Origin: Pseudomonas coleopterorum
GTDB taxonomy: Bacteria > Pseudomonadota > Gammaproteobacteria > Pseudomonadales > Pseudomonadaceae
Reading direction: 5' to 3'
NCBI RefSeq assembly: GCF_900105555.1
Contig: NZ_FNTZ01000001.1
Location: forward strand, 1 to 64,000
DNA length: 64,000 bases
In this document: in pieces, positions 9,679 to 16,363 of the stretch
How the letters are laid out: each line of letters begins with the position of its first letter
How positions within the stretch are numbered: the stretch's first letter is position 1
Notes under the pieces: generated by a model
Told to the model about the DNA's origin: nothing
What the model saw: the letters and a program-made list of their open reading frames with translations, nothing else
The model's database searches: none
Translations under genes and position numbers: made by a program

Positions 9679-10932
9679 TCAAATCCAGGAATGGCGTGCA
9701 GGCAGGCTGCCGTTCAGGTGATAGGCGCCGACGGCGTGATATTTCCAGCGCACGGGATCGTGCAGGGTGTGCACGCGGGCGTTGCGCCAGTGACGGTCGA
9801 GGTTGAACTCGGCGAGGGTGGCGCGGCTGCCGGCCAGCTCGAAAAGCTTTTCACTGGCCTGCAGGGCGACTTCGGTGGTGATCACCTTGGCCTCGGCCAC
9901 GGCGATCGAGGCCTGGCCGGCGAGGGCGGCGTCCACCGGCCCCTGGCCAATCTGGTCGAGCGCGCGGGCGGCCTTGCGCAGCAGTGCCTGCGCGGCGTGC
10001 AGTTCCAGCTTCAAGCGACCGATGTCGGCGATCACGAACGGATCATCGCTGGCACGCTCGACCCCGGCATCGATCCACGGGCGCGATTTTTCCCGGACGA
10101 AGGCGATGGTGTCGTCGATCGCCGCTTCGGCAATCCCGGCGTCGATGGCGGCCTGCATCAGTTGCGACACGGCGCCCTGAATGTTCGGTTGCTGTGCCTG
10201 GCGCCAGATCTGCACCACATGGGCGTCGGGTACGTGCGCATTTTCGAGCACGACAGTGCCGCTGGCGGTGGTGCGCTGGCCGAAGCCGGACCAGTCGTCG
10301 ACGATGCGCAGGCCAGGTGTGCCGCGGCGTACGAACGCCATAACCAGACGCTGTTCATCGTCCACGGCCTTGACTGCTACCCAGTGGGCGAACAGCGCGC
10401 CGGTGGAGTAGAACTTTTGCCCGCTGATTCGCCCGCCGTCATCGTCGCGGACGATGCGGGTGTTGATTTCCAACGTGTTGCGGGCGCCGCGTTCAGGGCC
10501 GCCGTTGCCGATGCGCGCGCCTCCGAGCACGGCAGTGAATAGCGCGTGCTGCTGCGCTTCGGTAGCGGTGCCGCGCAGCATCTGCAAGATGCCGAAATGG
10601 TTCTGTGGGATCTGCCCCAGAGCTGGATCGGCGGCGCTGATGACGCGGAAGACCTCGGCCAGGGTCACGAAACTGACGTCGGGGCCACCGAAGGCGCGTG
10701 GCACGGTGATGCTGCCCAGGCCGCTGGCGGTGAACTGCTCGATCAGTGGCCAGGGCAGTTCACGTTGCTGGTCTCGCCTGGCAGCGTGGGTGCGGGCACT
10801 GGCGGCAAGCGCCTGCGCGGCTTCGAGTGCGTCGGCGTCGTTGCGCAGGATCTGCGCAGGCAAGAGTGCCGGGCCGTTGTCGGTTGTTGTCTGTGGTTGG
10901 GGGTGTTCGAGGGAAATCGAGTGGTTGACCAT
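9679..10932 (-). CDS. sfnB: SfnB-family acyl-CoA dehydrogenase-like flavoprotein (copy 1, operon leader)
   Basis: A 417-residue paralogue of the downstream protein, sharing nearly identical middle (DDWSGFGQRTTASGTVVLENA) and C-terminal (RNARVHTLHDPVRWKYHAVG) blocks. It is the first gene of the sulfur operon and starts at ATG 10932 with AGGA just upstream. By family, it is a reduced-flavin-dependent oxygenase or dehydrogenase for organosulfur substrates rather than a true acyl-CoA dehydrogenase. Two different SfnB copies in tandem suggest sequential oxidation or broadened substrate range (inference). Upstream lies an AT-rich operator-like region around 11000-11060. Confidence 0.88.
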   Translation of the reverse strand: MVNHSISLEHPQPQTTTDNGPALLPAQILRNDADALEAAQALAASARTHAARRDQQRELPWPLIEQFTASGLGSITVPRAFGGPDVSFVTLAEVFRVISAADPALGQIPQNHFGILQMLRGTATEAQQHALFTAVLGGARIGNGGPERGARNTLEINTRIVRDDDGGRISGQKFYSTGALFAHWVAVKAVDDEQRLVMAFVRRGTPGLRIVDDWSGFGQRTTASGTVVLENAHVPDAHVVQIWRQAQQPNIQGAVSQLMQAAIDAGIAEAAIDDTIAFVREKSRPWIDAGVERASDDPFVIADIGRLKLELHAAQALLRKAARALDQIGQGPVDAALAGQASIAVAEAKVITTEVALQASEKLFELAGSRATLAEFNLDRHWRNARVHTLHDPVRWKYHAVGAYHLNGSLPARHSWI

Positions 10933-11009
10933 ACCGTCCTCACGTCATGCAGGGCGTATGTCGCCTTGCTTGGATGTACGCAGGTCCGGTGGTCCGGTTC
11001 ATATACCCT

Positions 11010-11042
11010 AATCGTTTGTTAAATTTAAATGAACTAACGATT
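11010..11042. promoter_or_regulatory. AT-rich dyad upstream of the sulfur operon
   Basis: AATCGTT (11010-11016) and AACGATT (11036-11042) are exact inverted arms around an AT-rich core that itself contains the palindrome TTAAATTTAA (11019-11028). It lies 78-110 bp upstream of the sfnB leader start, in an otherwise GC-rich genome. A regulator-binding site and promoter are likely. No clear sigma-54 -24/-12 element was found. Confidence 0.45.
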
Positions 11043-11087
11043 GGGAATATGGATAGATGTGTTTTTTTATGGCTGTACAGTGACCCT

Positions 11088-11118
11088 TGTGGGAGCGGGG
11101 CGGAGCCCCGCTCCCACA
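11088..11118. repeat. Perfect 14-bp inverted repeat of REP type
   Basis: TGTGGGAGCGGGGC (11088-11101), a GGA loop and GCCCCGCTCCCACA (11105-11118) form a perfect hairpin at the head of the 59-bp REP array. It may end transcription of rpiA, which converges on this spacer from the right. Confidence 0.8.
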
Positions 11119-11150
11119 TCTGGGGTGTGTCAGAGACGCCGCGGCGCGCC

Positions 11151-11530
11151 CTTCGCGGGCAGAGCCCGCTCCCACAAGCTGCGGTGTGTCAGGTACAGCG
11201 CAGCGTGTTCTTCGCGGGCAGAGCCCGCTCCCACAAGCTGCGGTGTATCAGGTACAGCGCAGTGTGTCCTTCGCGGGCAGAGCCCGCTCCCACAAGCTGC
11301 GGTGTGTCAGGTACAGCGCAGCGTGTTCTTCGCGGGCAGAGCCCGCTCCCACAAGCTGCGGTGTATCAGGTACAGCGCAGCGTGTTCTTCGCGGGCAGAG
11401 CCCGCTCCCACAAGCTGCGGTGTATCAGGTACAGCGCAGTGTGTCCTTCGCGGGCAGAGCCCGCTCCCACAAGCTGCGGTGTGTCAGGTACAGCGCAGTG
11501 TGTCCTTCGCGGGCAAGACCCGCTCCCACA
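11151..11530. repeat. Tandem array of seven REP units, period exactly 59 bp
   Basis: The element CTTCGCGGGCAGAGCCCGCT starts at 11151, 11210, 11269, 11328, 11387, 11446 and 11505, always 59 bp apart. Each is followed by a nearly constant spacer (AAGCTGCGGTGT G/A TCAGGTACAGCGCAG). Only a few positions vary, and the last unit is truncated and mutated (GGCAAGACCC). All units face the same way. Together with the dyad above, this fills the spacer 10933-11538; no gene is present. Confidence 0.92.
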
Positions 11531-11538
11531 ATCGAGGG

Positions 11539-12216
11539 TCAGGTGGGGCGGGTGAGGGTCTTGACGCCTTCGCTGGCGCCCAGCAGCAGCACATCGGCCG
11601 GGCGGGCGGCGAACAGGCCATTGGTGACCACGCCGACGATGGCGTTGATCTGTGTTTCCAACGCCACCGGGTCGGTGATCTGCATGTTGTACACGTCGAT
11701 GATGATGTTGCCGTTGTCGGTCACCACACCCTCGCGGTAGACCGGGTCGCCGCCCAGTTTCACCAGCTGGCGCGCGACATGGCTGCGGGCCATCGGGATG
11801 ACTTCCACCGGCAGCGGAAACTCGCCCAGCACCGGCACCAGCTTGCTGCCGTCGGCGATACAGATGAACGTGGTGGCCACGGCCGCGACGATCTTCTCGC
11901 GGGTCAACGCAGCGCCGCCGCCCTTGATCAGGTTCAGGTGCTCGTCGCTTTCATCTGCGCCGTCGACGTAGAACTCCAGGTCGCCCACACTGTTGAGTTC
12001 GTACACCGGAATGCCATGGCCCTTGAGCCTGGCCGCGGTCGCTTCGGAGCTGGCCACGGCGCCGTCGAAGGCGCTTTTGTGCTGCGCCAGCGCGTCGATG
12101 AAGCAGTTGGCGGTGGACCCGGTGCCCACGCCGACGACGCTCTTTTCGCCCAGCTTGGGCAGAATGAAATCCACGGCAGCCTGGGCGACGGCCTGTTTGA
12201 GTTGGTCCTGGGTCAT
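11539..12216 (-). CDS. rpiA: Ribose-5-phosphate isomerase A
   Basis: A 225-residue RpiA that interconverts ribose-5-phosphate and ribulose-5-phosphate in the non-oxidative pentose phosphate pathway. Diagnostic motifs are [16 protein letters not shown] near the N-terminus (phosphate-binding TGST), [28 protein letters not shown] (catalytic Asp/Glu/Lys region) and the C-terminal [15 protein letters not shown]. Length matches the family. It is divergent from ilvA across a 137-bp spacer that holds a 20-bp palindrome and a TATAAT -10 in the rpiA direction. Confidence 0.97.
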   Translation of the reverse strand: MTQDQLKQAVAQAAVDFILPKLGEKSVVGVGTGSTANCFIDALAQHKSAFDGAVASSEATAARLKGHGIPVYELNSVGDLEFYVDGADESDEHLNLIKGGGAALTREKIVAAVATTFICIADGSKLVPVLGEFPLPVEVIPMARSHVARQLVKLGGDPVYREGVVTDNGNIIIDVYNMQITDPVALETQINAIVGVVTNGLFAARPADVLLLGASEGVKTLTRPT

Positions 12217-12270
12217 GCAAGCTCCGCAGCGGCAGTTGGGGCTCTAGTGGTTGTGGCCCCGAAGGCGCGC

Positions 12271-12298
12271 ATTATAAGGGCAAAACCTTGGTTTTGCC
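12271..12298 (-). promoter_or_regulatory. rpiA promoter with overlapping perfect palindrome
   Basis: On the minus strand TATAAT lies at 12276-12271. Immediately upstream is GGCAAAACC-TT-GGTTTTGCC (12279-12298), a perfect 9-bp inverted repeat filling the spacer between this -10 and a weak -35. Its position suggests an operator that could repress rpiA. Alternatively it could be a short hairpin in an ilvA-direction leader. The regulator is unknown. Confidence 0.5.
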
Positions 12299-12353
12299 GT
12301 GGTCGTTGGCTTAGACTCGTCGGCCCTGCCCGTTATCGTCAGTGATGTCCGCC

Positions 12354-13868
12354 ATGCTCGAACAGTACGTAAAGATGATCCTCACCTCGCGCGTCTACGA
12401 CGTTGCGGTGGAAACCCCTTTGCAGCCCGCCGGGCAGCTGTCCGAGCGCCTGAACAACAAGATTCTGCTCAAGCGCGAAGACTTGCAGCCGGTGTTCTCG
12501 TTCAAGATTCGCGGCGCCTACAACAAGCTGGCGCAGCTCAGCGCAGAGGAACTGGCCCGTGGCGTCGTCACCGCCTCGGCCGGCAACCATGCCCAGGGCC
12601 TGGCGCTGGCGGCGCGCGAGCTGGGGATCAAGGCCACCATCGTGATGCCCAACACCACCCCCGAGATCAAGATCGAAGGCGTGCGTTCGCGCGGCGGCAT
12701 CGTGGTGCTGCACGGCGACTCGTTTCCCGAGGCCCTGGCTCATTCGCTCAAGCTGGTGGACGAGCAGGGCATGGTCTACATCCATCCCTACGACGACCCG
12801 TACACCATCGCCGGCCAGGGCACGGTGGCGATGGAGATTCTGCGTCAGCATCCGGGCGATCTCGACGCGATCTTCGTGCCGGTGGGCGGCGGCGGTCTGA
12901 TCGCGGGCATCGCCGCGTACGTCAAGTACCTGCGGCCGGGCATCAAGGTCATCGGCGTCGAGCCGGACGATTCCAACTGCCTGCAGCAAGCCATGCGTGC
13001 CGGTGAGCGCGTGGTGCTGCCGCAGGTCGGGTTGTTCGCCGACGGTGTGGCGGTGGCGCAGATCGGCCAGTACACCTTCGAGATCTGCAAGGATCACGTG
13101 GACGAAGTGATCACCGTCAGCACCGACGAGATCTGTGCGGCGATCAAGGACATCTACGACGATACCCGCTCGATCACCGAACCTGCCGGCGCGCTCGGGG
13201 TGGCGGGGATCAAGAAGTACGTCGAGGCACGAGGTGTGTCGGGGCAGACCCTGGTAGCGATCGATTCGGGTGCCAACGTCAACTTCGACCGGCTGCGCCA
13301 CGTGGCCGAGCGGGCCGAGCTGGGCGAGGGGCGCGAAGCCATTATCGCGGTGACCATTCCCGAGCGTCCGGGCAGCTTCAAGGCCTTCTGCGAAGCCATC
13401 GGCAAACGGCAGATCACCGAGTTCAACTACCGCTACCACACCGGTCACGAGGCACACATTTTCGTCGGCGTGCAGACCCACCCCGAGCGGGATCCGCGGG
13501 CGGTGCTGGTGCAGACGCTGCAATCCCATGGCTTCCCGGTGCTGGACCTGACCGACAACGAGCTGGCCAAGCTGCACATTCGTCATATGGTCGGTGGCCA
13601 TGCGGTCCGGGTCAGCGACGAGATGGTCCTGCGCTTCGAGTTCCCGGAGCGTCCGGGTGCGCTGTTCAACTTCCTCGACAAGCTGGGCGGGCGCTGGAAC
13701 ATCTCGATGTTCCACTACCGCAACCACGGCGCCGCCGATGGGCGTGTGGTGGCTGGGCTACAGGTGCCTGAAGAGGAGCGCCATCTGGTGGCCGGCGCGC
13801 TGGCCGAAATCGGCTACCCGTTCTGGGACGAGACGGACAACCCGGCTTATCAGTTGTTTCTGGGGTAG
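12354..13868 (+). CDS. ilvA: Threonine ammonia-lyase, biosynthetic
   Basis: A 504-residue PLP enzyme that deaminates threonine to 2-oxobutyrate, the first step of isoleucine synthesis. The catalytic domain has the PLP-lysine motif FSFKIRGAYNK, the phosphate loop VPVGGGGLIAG and SAGNHAQG. Two C-terminal ACT-like regulatory subdomains (about 330-400 and 425-500) each carry an FPERPG/IPERPG motif, as in feedback-inhibited IlvA. I chose ATG 12354 (MLEQYVKMIL), the conserved family start; GTG 12342 and ATG 12345 are in-frame alternatives. The last codons are copied twice more downstream in a REP array. Confidence 0.96.
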   Translation: MLEQYVKMILTSRVYDVAVETPLQPAGQLSERLNNKILLKREDLQPVFSFKIRGAYNKLAQLSAEELARGVVTASAGNHAQGLALAARELGIKATIVMPNTTPEIKIEGVRSRGGIVVLHGDSFPEALAHSLKLVDEQGMVYIHPYDDPYTIAGQGTVAMEILRQHPGDLDAIFVPVGGGGLIAGIAAYVKYLRPGIKVIGVEPDDSNCLQQAMRAGERVVLPQVGLFADGVAVAQIGQYTFEICKDHVDEVITVSTDEICAAIKDIYDDTRSITEPAGALGVAGIKKYVEARGVSGQTLVAIDSGANVNFDRLRHVAERAELGEGREAIIAVTIPERPGSFKAFCEAIGKRQITEFNYRYHTGHEAHIFVGVQTHPERDPRAVLVQTLQSHGFPVLDLTDNELAKLHIRHMVGGHAVRVSDEMVLRFEFPERPGALFNFLDKLGGRWNISMFHYRNHGAADGRVVAGLQVPEEERHLVAGALAEIGYPFWDETDNPAYQLFLG

Positions 13869-14141
13869 TGATGCGGTGCCTGGATTGAGTCCGTAGTGTG
13901 CCATTCGCGGGCAGAGGGCTCGCCGCCCGCCCCGCTCCCACAAGAGCGACCCCGGCTTATCAGTTGTTTCTGGGTAGTGATGCAGGGCCTGGCTTGAGTC
14001 CGTGGTGGGTCATTCGCGGGCAGAGCCCACTCCCACAAGAGCGACCCCGGCTTATCGGTTGTTTCTGGGTAGTGATGCGGTGCCTGGCGTGGTGGGCCAT
14101 TCGCGGGCAGAGGGCTCAGCCGCCCGCCCCGCTCCCACAGG
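13841..14141. repeat. Tandem repeat copying the ilvA 3' end together with REP elements
   Basis: The ilvA ending CCCGGCTTATCAGTTGTTTC plus its stop recurs after the gene: it begins at 13841 (authentic), 13951 and 14046. Each copy is followed by GTAGTGATGC-type sequence, a short spacer and a REP element (13903-13943, 14010-14038, 14100-14140). Spacings are 110 and 95 bp. The spacer 13869-14205 otherwise holds no gene. Confidence 0.92.
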
Positions 14142-14205
14142 GTGAACTCGACGGGTGCTACGCTTGTCGATGATGAATCGTCAATGCCCATAGGGATCAC
14201 GCGTC

Positions 14206-14652
14206 ATGGAAAGCCTGGCGATTTTGAAAGTATTTCACGTCGCTGCTACGGTCGTGCTGCTGGGCAGCGTGGTGGCCGTCATCTACCGTGCCTGGCGCAG
14301 TTGGAAAGGCGGCGACCGGCTGCCCTTCGCCAGTACCCTGCAACGGCCCTGGGTGTACGCCTGGGTGGTCATGGCCGTGAGCCTGGTGAGTTTTCCAGTG
14401 ACCGGCTGGTGGCTGGTGCACCGGGTCGGCTGGCCTTTGGGGCAAACCTGGATTCTCACCGCCGCGGTGTTGTATGTGATCGGCGGTGGGGTCTGGCTGC
14501 TGCTGATCAATCGGGTGAATCGCCTGCGTCTGGCGACGGGACTCGATGAGGTCGTCGTTGCGGCCAAGCGGCGCAATGTCTTGATCATCGCGACCATGGC
14601 AGTGGTGGTGCTTTTGTCGATCATCGGACTGATGGTGACCAAGCCTGCCTGA
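14206..14652 (+). CDS. DUF2269-family inner-membrane protein
   Basis: A 148-residue integral membrane protein with four predicted hydrophobic helices (about 6-28, 48-68, 78-100 and 125-146) and an N-terminal LKVFHVAATVVLLGS segment typical of DUF2269. The conserved His in the first helix recalls heme-binding membrane proteins of the YphA/DUF2269 type, but no function is established. ATG at 14206 is preceded by AGGGAT. It stands alone between two REP arrays, downstream of ilvA. Confidence 0.82.
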   Translation: MESLAILKVFHVAATVVLLGSVVAVIYRAWRSWKGGDRLPFASTLQRPWVYAWVVMAVSLVSFPVTGWWLVHRVGWPLGQTWILTAAVLYVIGGGVWLLLINRVNRLRLATGLDEVVVAAKRRNVLIIATMAVVVLLSIIGLMVTKPA

Positions 14653-14678
14653 GGCTGCGCATTCAGGCAGACCGCGGC

Positions 14679-15052
14679 GTATTCTTCGCGGCCGATGACC
14701 GCTCCTACGGTTGGCCGCGATCCCTGTGGGAGCGGGCTCTGCCCGCGAAGAGAACCTCGCGGTGGATCAGACAGACCGCGGCGCATTCTTCGCGGGCAAG
14801 CCCGCTCCCACAGTCAGGCAGACCGCGGCGCATTCTTCGCGGGCAAGCCCGCTCCCACAGTCAGGCAGACCGCGGCGCATTCTTCGCGGGCAAGCCCGCT
14901 CCCACAGTCAGGCAGACCGCGGCGCATTCTTCGCGGGCAAGCCCGCTCCCACAGTCAGACAGACCGCAGCGCATTCTTCGCGGGCAGAGTCCGCTCCCAC
15001 AGTCAGGCAGACCGCGGCGCATTCTTCGCGGGCAGAGCCCGCTCCCACAGTG
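14679..15052. repeat. REP cluster with six tandem 47-bp units
   Basis: A degenerate REP and a reverse REP (14679-14750) precede a same-direction tandem array. CTTCGCGGGCA starts at 14788, 14835, 14882, 14929, 14976 and 15024, i.e. steps of 47, 47, 47, 47 and 48. The constant spacer is CAGTCAGGCAGACCGCGGCGCATT. The first four units carry the GGGCAAGCCC core and the last two GGGCAGAG(T/C)CC, so array growth and core drift can both be seen. The array fills 14653-15067. Confidence 0.92.
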
Positions 15053-15067
15053 AGCAGTGAGCAGTTA

Positions 15068-15721
15068 TCAGCGCAGGGAGATTTCCTTCCAGCCGCGGCG
15101 CTTGGCTTCTTCGTGCAGGCGGGGGTCCGGGTCGACCACCACCGGGTGGGTCACTTGCTCCAGCAGTGGCAGATCGTTCATCGAGTCGCTGTAGAAATAG
15201 CTGTCGTGCAGATCGTAGCCGTTTTCTTCCAGCCAGCGGTTCAGGCGCGTGACCTTGCCTTCCTTGAAGCAGGGCACATCGAAGCTGCGACCGGTGTAGC
15301 GGCCGTCGACGCTTTCCACTTCGGTGGCCAGCAGCGTTTCCACGCCCAGGCGCTCGGCGATCGGGCCGGTCACGAAGCGGTTGGTGGCGGTGATGATCAC
15401 CAGCTTGTCGCCCGCGTCGCGATGCTGTTGCAGCAAGGCGGCGGCCTTGGGCAGCATGATCGGCTCGATGCAGTCACGCATGAAATCGCGATGCCATTCA
15501 TCCAGTTGCGCCACGTCGGTCGCCGCGAGGATTTCCAGGGTGAAGTTCAGGTACTCATTCAAGTCCAGACGGCCTGCCAGGTAGTCCTGATAGAACTCAT
15601 CGTTGCGTGCCTTGTAGGTGTCGGCATCGAGAATGCCGCGGGCGCACAGATAATCACCCCAGGCATGGTCGCTGTCGCCGCCGAGCAGCGTGTTGTCGAG
15701 GTCGAATAGGGCCAGGCGCAT
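15068..15721 (-). CDS. HAD-IB family phosphatase (SerB-like)
   Basis: A 217-residue soluble HAD hydrolase with all four catalytic motifs: [12 protein letters not shown] (nucleophile Asp7), [20 protein letters not shown] (Lys), and [13 protein letters not shown]. The helical cap between motifs I and II is typical of subclass IB, which includes phosphoserine phosphatase. Related pseudomonad proteins next to rppH-ptsP have been annotated as histidinol-phosphatase, which I cannot verify from sequence alone. ATG at 15721 is divergent from rppH with about 140 bp between. Confidence 0.88.
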   Translation of the reverse strand: MRLALFDLDNTLLGGDSDHAWGDYLCARGILDADTYKARNDEFYQDYLAGRLDLNEYLNFTLEILAATDVAQLDEWHRDFMRDCIEPIMLPKAAALLQQHRDAGDKLVIITATNRFVTGPIAERLGVETLLATEVESVDGRYTGRSFDVPCFKEGKVTRLNRWLEENGYDLHDSYFYSDSMNDLPLLEQVTHPVVVDPDPRLHEEAKRRGWKEISLR

Positions 15722-15861
15722 GAAATGACTCGCATTAAATGGGGAAAAGGCCCACAGAATACGGACTTTTCACATGCGTGCACATAAGCTACGCGGCGTC
15801 GTTGCTGCCTTCACAGGCTTTGTGGAACAATGCCAGAACATGCGTTTACGAGGTTGTTGCC

Positions 15862-16341
15862 GTGATCGACCCCGATGGTTTTCGCCCTAACGTTGGCATC
15901 ATTCTCACCAATGACGCCGGTCAGGTGCTATGGGCTCGGCGTATCAATCAGGACGCCTGGCAATTTCCGCAAGGGGGTATCAACCCTCAGGAAACGCCGG
16001 AAGAGGCCTTGTACCGCGAGCTGAATGAAGAAGTCGGGCTGGAACGCCAGGATGTAGAAATACTTGCCTGCACCCGCGGCTGGTTGCGTTATCGTCTACC
16101 CCAACGCCTGGTGCGCACGCACAGCCAACCGTTGTGCATCGGCCAGAAACAGAAATGGTTCCTGCTGCGCCTGGTATCCAACGAGCAGCGCGTGCGCATG
16201 GACCTGACCGGCAAACCCGAGTTCGATGGCTGGCGCTGGGTCAGCTATTGGTACCCGCTGGGCCAGGTAGTGACATTCAAGCGCGAGGTCTACAGACGCG
16301 CGCTCAAAGAGCTAGCCCCGCGCCTTCTCTCGCGCGACTGA
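15862..16341 (+). CDS. rppH: RNA pyrophosphohydrolase
   Basis: A 159-residue Nudix hydrolase that removes pyrophosphate from 5'-triphosphate RNA and starts 5'-end-dependent decay. The Nudix box is complete ([22 protein letters not shown], positions about 37-58), and the N-terminus [18 protein letters not shown] and QKWFLLRL segment are RppH signatures. The start is GTG at 15862 with GAGG about eight bases upstream, giving the standard family length; the frame remains open upstream without homology. ptsP follows 22 bp downstream in the conserved gammaproteobacterial order. Confidence 0.95.
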   Translation: MIDPDGFRPNVGIILTNDAGQVLWARRINQDAWQFPQGGINPQETPEEALYRELNEEVGLERQDVEILACTRGWLRYRLPQRLVRTHSQPLCIGQKQKWFLLRLVSNEQRVRMDLTGKPEFDGWRWVSYWYPLGQVVTFKREVYRRALKELAPRLLSRD

Positions 16342-16363
16342 CGACGGAGTTCGACCCCGAGCC

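Noticed and set aside
11151..11530. Regular repeats considered as a CRISPR array
   Set aside because: The 'spacers' are nearly identical to each other, the repeat core is a REP palindrome and no cas genes are present.
10947..12345. Long plus-strand frames running through the REP array into rpiA
   Set aside because: The translation is a repeat of the REP sequence (RGQSPLPQAAV...), caused by open frames through the 59-bp units; there is no start signal or domain.
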